Source: Pseudomonadota bacterium (GTDB taxonomy: Bacteria; Pseudomonadota; Gammaproteobacteria; Burkholderiales; JABEVD01). Taken from it: 64,000 nt of DNA. This document shows positions 63,499 through 64,000 of the stretch, piece by piece; positions within the stretch are counted from its first letter, which is position 1; every line of letters begins with the position of its first letter. The position numbers and the translations under genes are program-made. The notes beneath the pieces were generated by a model, which was given only the letters and a program-made list of their open reading frames with translations, made no database searches and was not told where the DNA came from. Location of the stretch: NCBI GenBank assembly GCA_021835845.1, contig JAKBJU010000008.1, positions 1-64,000 of the forward strand, read 5' to 3'.

Positions 63499-64000
63499 AT
63501 GTTGAGTGCAAGAGAAGCCCAGGACATTTATGATCATGCAGAGCTGATCTATTCTGCAGAAGAGGTAACTGCTGCCTTGAAGCGGCTTGCCCGGGAGATT
63601 GCCGATACCCTCTCGGAAACGCACCCGCTTGTGCTGAGCGTGATGGGGGGCGCTGTCGTGTTTACGGGCCAGTTGTTGCCCATGCTGAATTTTCCGCTGG
63701 ACTTCGATTACATCCATGTCAGCCGCTATGGAAATAAAACAAGCGGAGGCGAGCTGGACTGGCGGGTGGCCCCTCGCGAAAATGCGCGCGGCAGAGTCGT
63801 TCTGGTTCTGGACGACATTCTGGACGAAGGCGAAACCATGCTGGGCGTGAAGGAGAGAGTCATGGCTGAAGGGGCGGCAGATTTCTACAGCGCTGTGTTT
63901 TGCGACAAGCAAATCAAAAAGGCAAAGCCGATCAAGGCGGATTTCGTGGGATTGCCGCTGCCCGACAGATATGTCTTCGGGTTCGGCATGGACGTGCACG
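63499..64000 (+). CDS. hypoxanthine-guanine phosphoribosyltransferase (3' truncated by window end)
   Basis: 167 codons visible from the ATG one base after the galU stop, preceded by GGGAGAG. Type I PRT fold with VLSVMGGAVVFTGQLL, FDYIHVSRYGNKTSGG and the PRPP-binding loop VLVLDDILDEGETM. It would salvage hypoxanthine and guanine to IMP and GMP. The C-terminal end is outside the window. Confidence 0.92.
   Translation, partial: MLSAREAQDIYDHAELIYSAEEVTAALKRLAREIADTLSETHPLVLSVMGGAVVFTGQLLPMLNFPLDFDYIHVSRYGNKTSGGELDWRVAPRENARGRVVLVLDDILDEGETMLGVKERVMAEGAADFYSAVFCDKQIKKAKPIKADFVGLPLPDRYVFGFGMDVH

Overview
The window is 64 kb of a betaproteobacterial chromosome. The protein families, the rnfABCDGE-nth, yciB-yciI-bolA-ppiC and smc-zipA-ligA orders, the diaminopimelate operon and the aat/bpt N-end-rule pair all fit a Nitrosomonadales/Gallionellales-type organism, although no rRNA or tRNA gene is present to place it more exactly. 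Genes are tightly packed, with many 4-bp ATGA or TTGA start/stop overlaps, so most belong to long operons. TTG starts are frequent.

Layout. 1-524: the tail of a NifU-like Fe-S carrier and a Rieske ferredoxin. 589-4573 (+): guaB-guaA-tadA and a YkuD L,D-transpeptidase, followed by a 33-codon membrane-peptide ORF. 4736-13735 (-): one continuous transcription unit, rnfABCDGE-nth-DUF1841-cheR-cheB-hpnC-DUF3025, joining an ion-pumping electron-transfer complex, DNA repair, an orphan chemotaxis methylation pair and a squalene-pathway enzyme. 13839-17320 (-): aat-bpt-pyrD-ald. 17451-19874 (+): yciB-yciI-bolA-ppiC, a terminator and a small cytochrome c. 20139-23957 (+): a GNAT acetyltransferase and a 951-aa PAS/GGDEF/EAL protein whose base composition looks foreign. 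24098-30330: purL (-), then the NAD(P)HX repair enzyme and mlaA (+). 30338-32185 (-): PIN-PhoH ATPase and bcp. 32425-34785 (+): a three-gene acyl cluster (alpha/beta hydrolase with a Cys nucleophile, ACP, ketosynthase). 35060-42012 (-): a complete L-Ara4N lipid A modification operon (arnT, arnE/F-like, arnB, arnC, split arnA, arnD). 42081-44173: divergent mnmH and selD with no intergenic DNA (selenouridine in tRNA). 44174-48644: NlpC/P60 lipoprotein, a YihY membrane protein fused to a cyclic-nucleotide-binding domain, a FecCD/BtuCD-type ABC transporter, trxC and uspA. 49009-54579 (-): dapC-dapD-pilU-yffB-dapE-prmB. 54622-64000: EamA transporter, queF, smc-zipA-ligA-galU and a partial purine phosphoribosyltransferase.

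The most unusual structure is a dispersed 274-307 bp element present three times (19881-20154, 34786-35059 inverted, 48702-49008). Each copy has about 23-bp terminal inverted repeats beginning GGAACC (or a one-base variant) and is flanked by 4-bp YTAR-like sites. The two arms of each copy change together between copies. Two copies sit exactly on stop codons of neighbouring genes, in a way that a 4-bp target duplication would leave the stops intact. It looks like a non-autonomous IS5-type element (MITE); no transposase lies in the window. No CRISPR array, tRNA, rRNA, phage or recognisable defence system was seen. Beyond the repeat, the candidates for new biology are the hydrolase/ACP/ketosynthase trio beside arn, the YihY-cNMP fusion, the receiver-less CheB with CheR, and the small membrane peptide.
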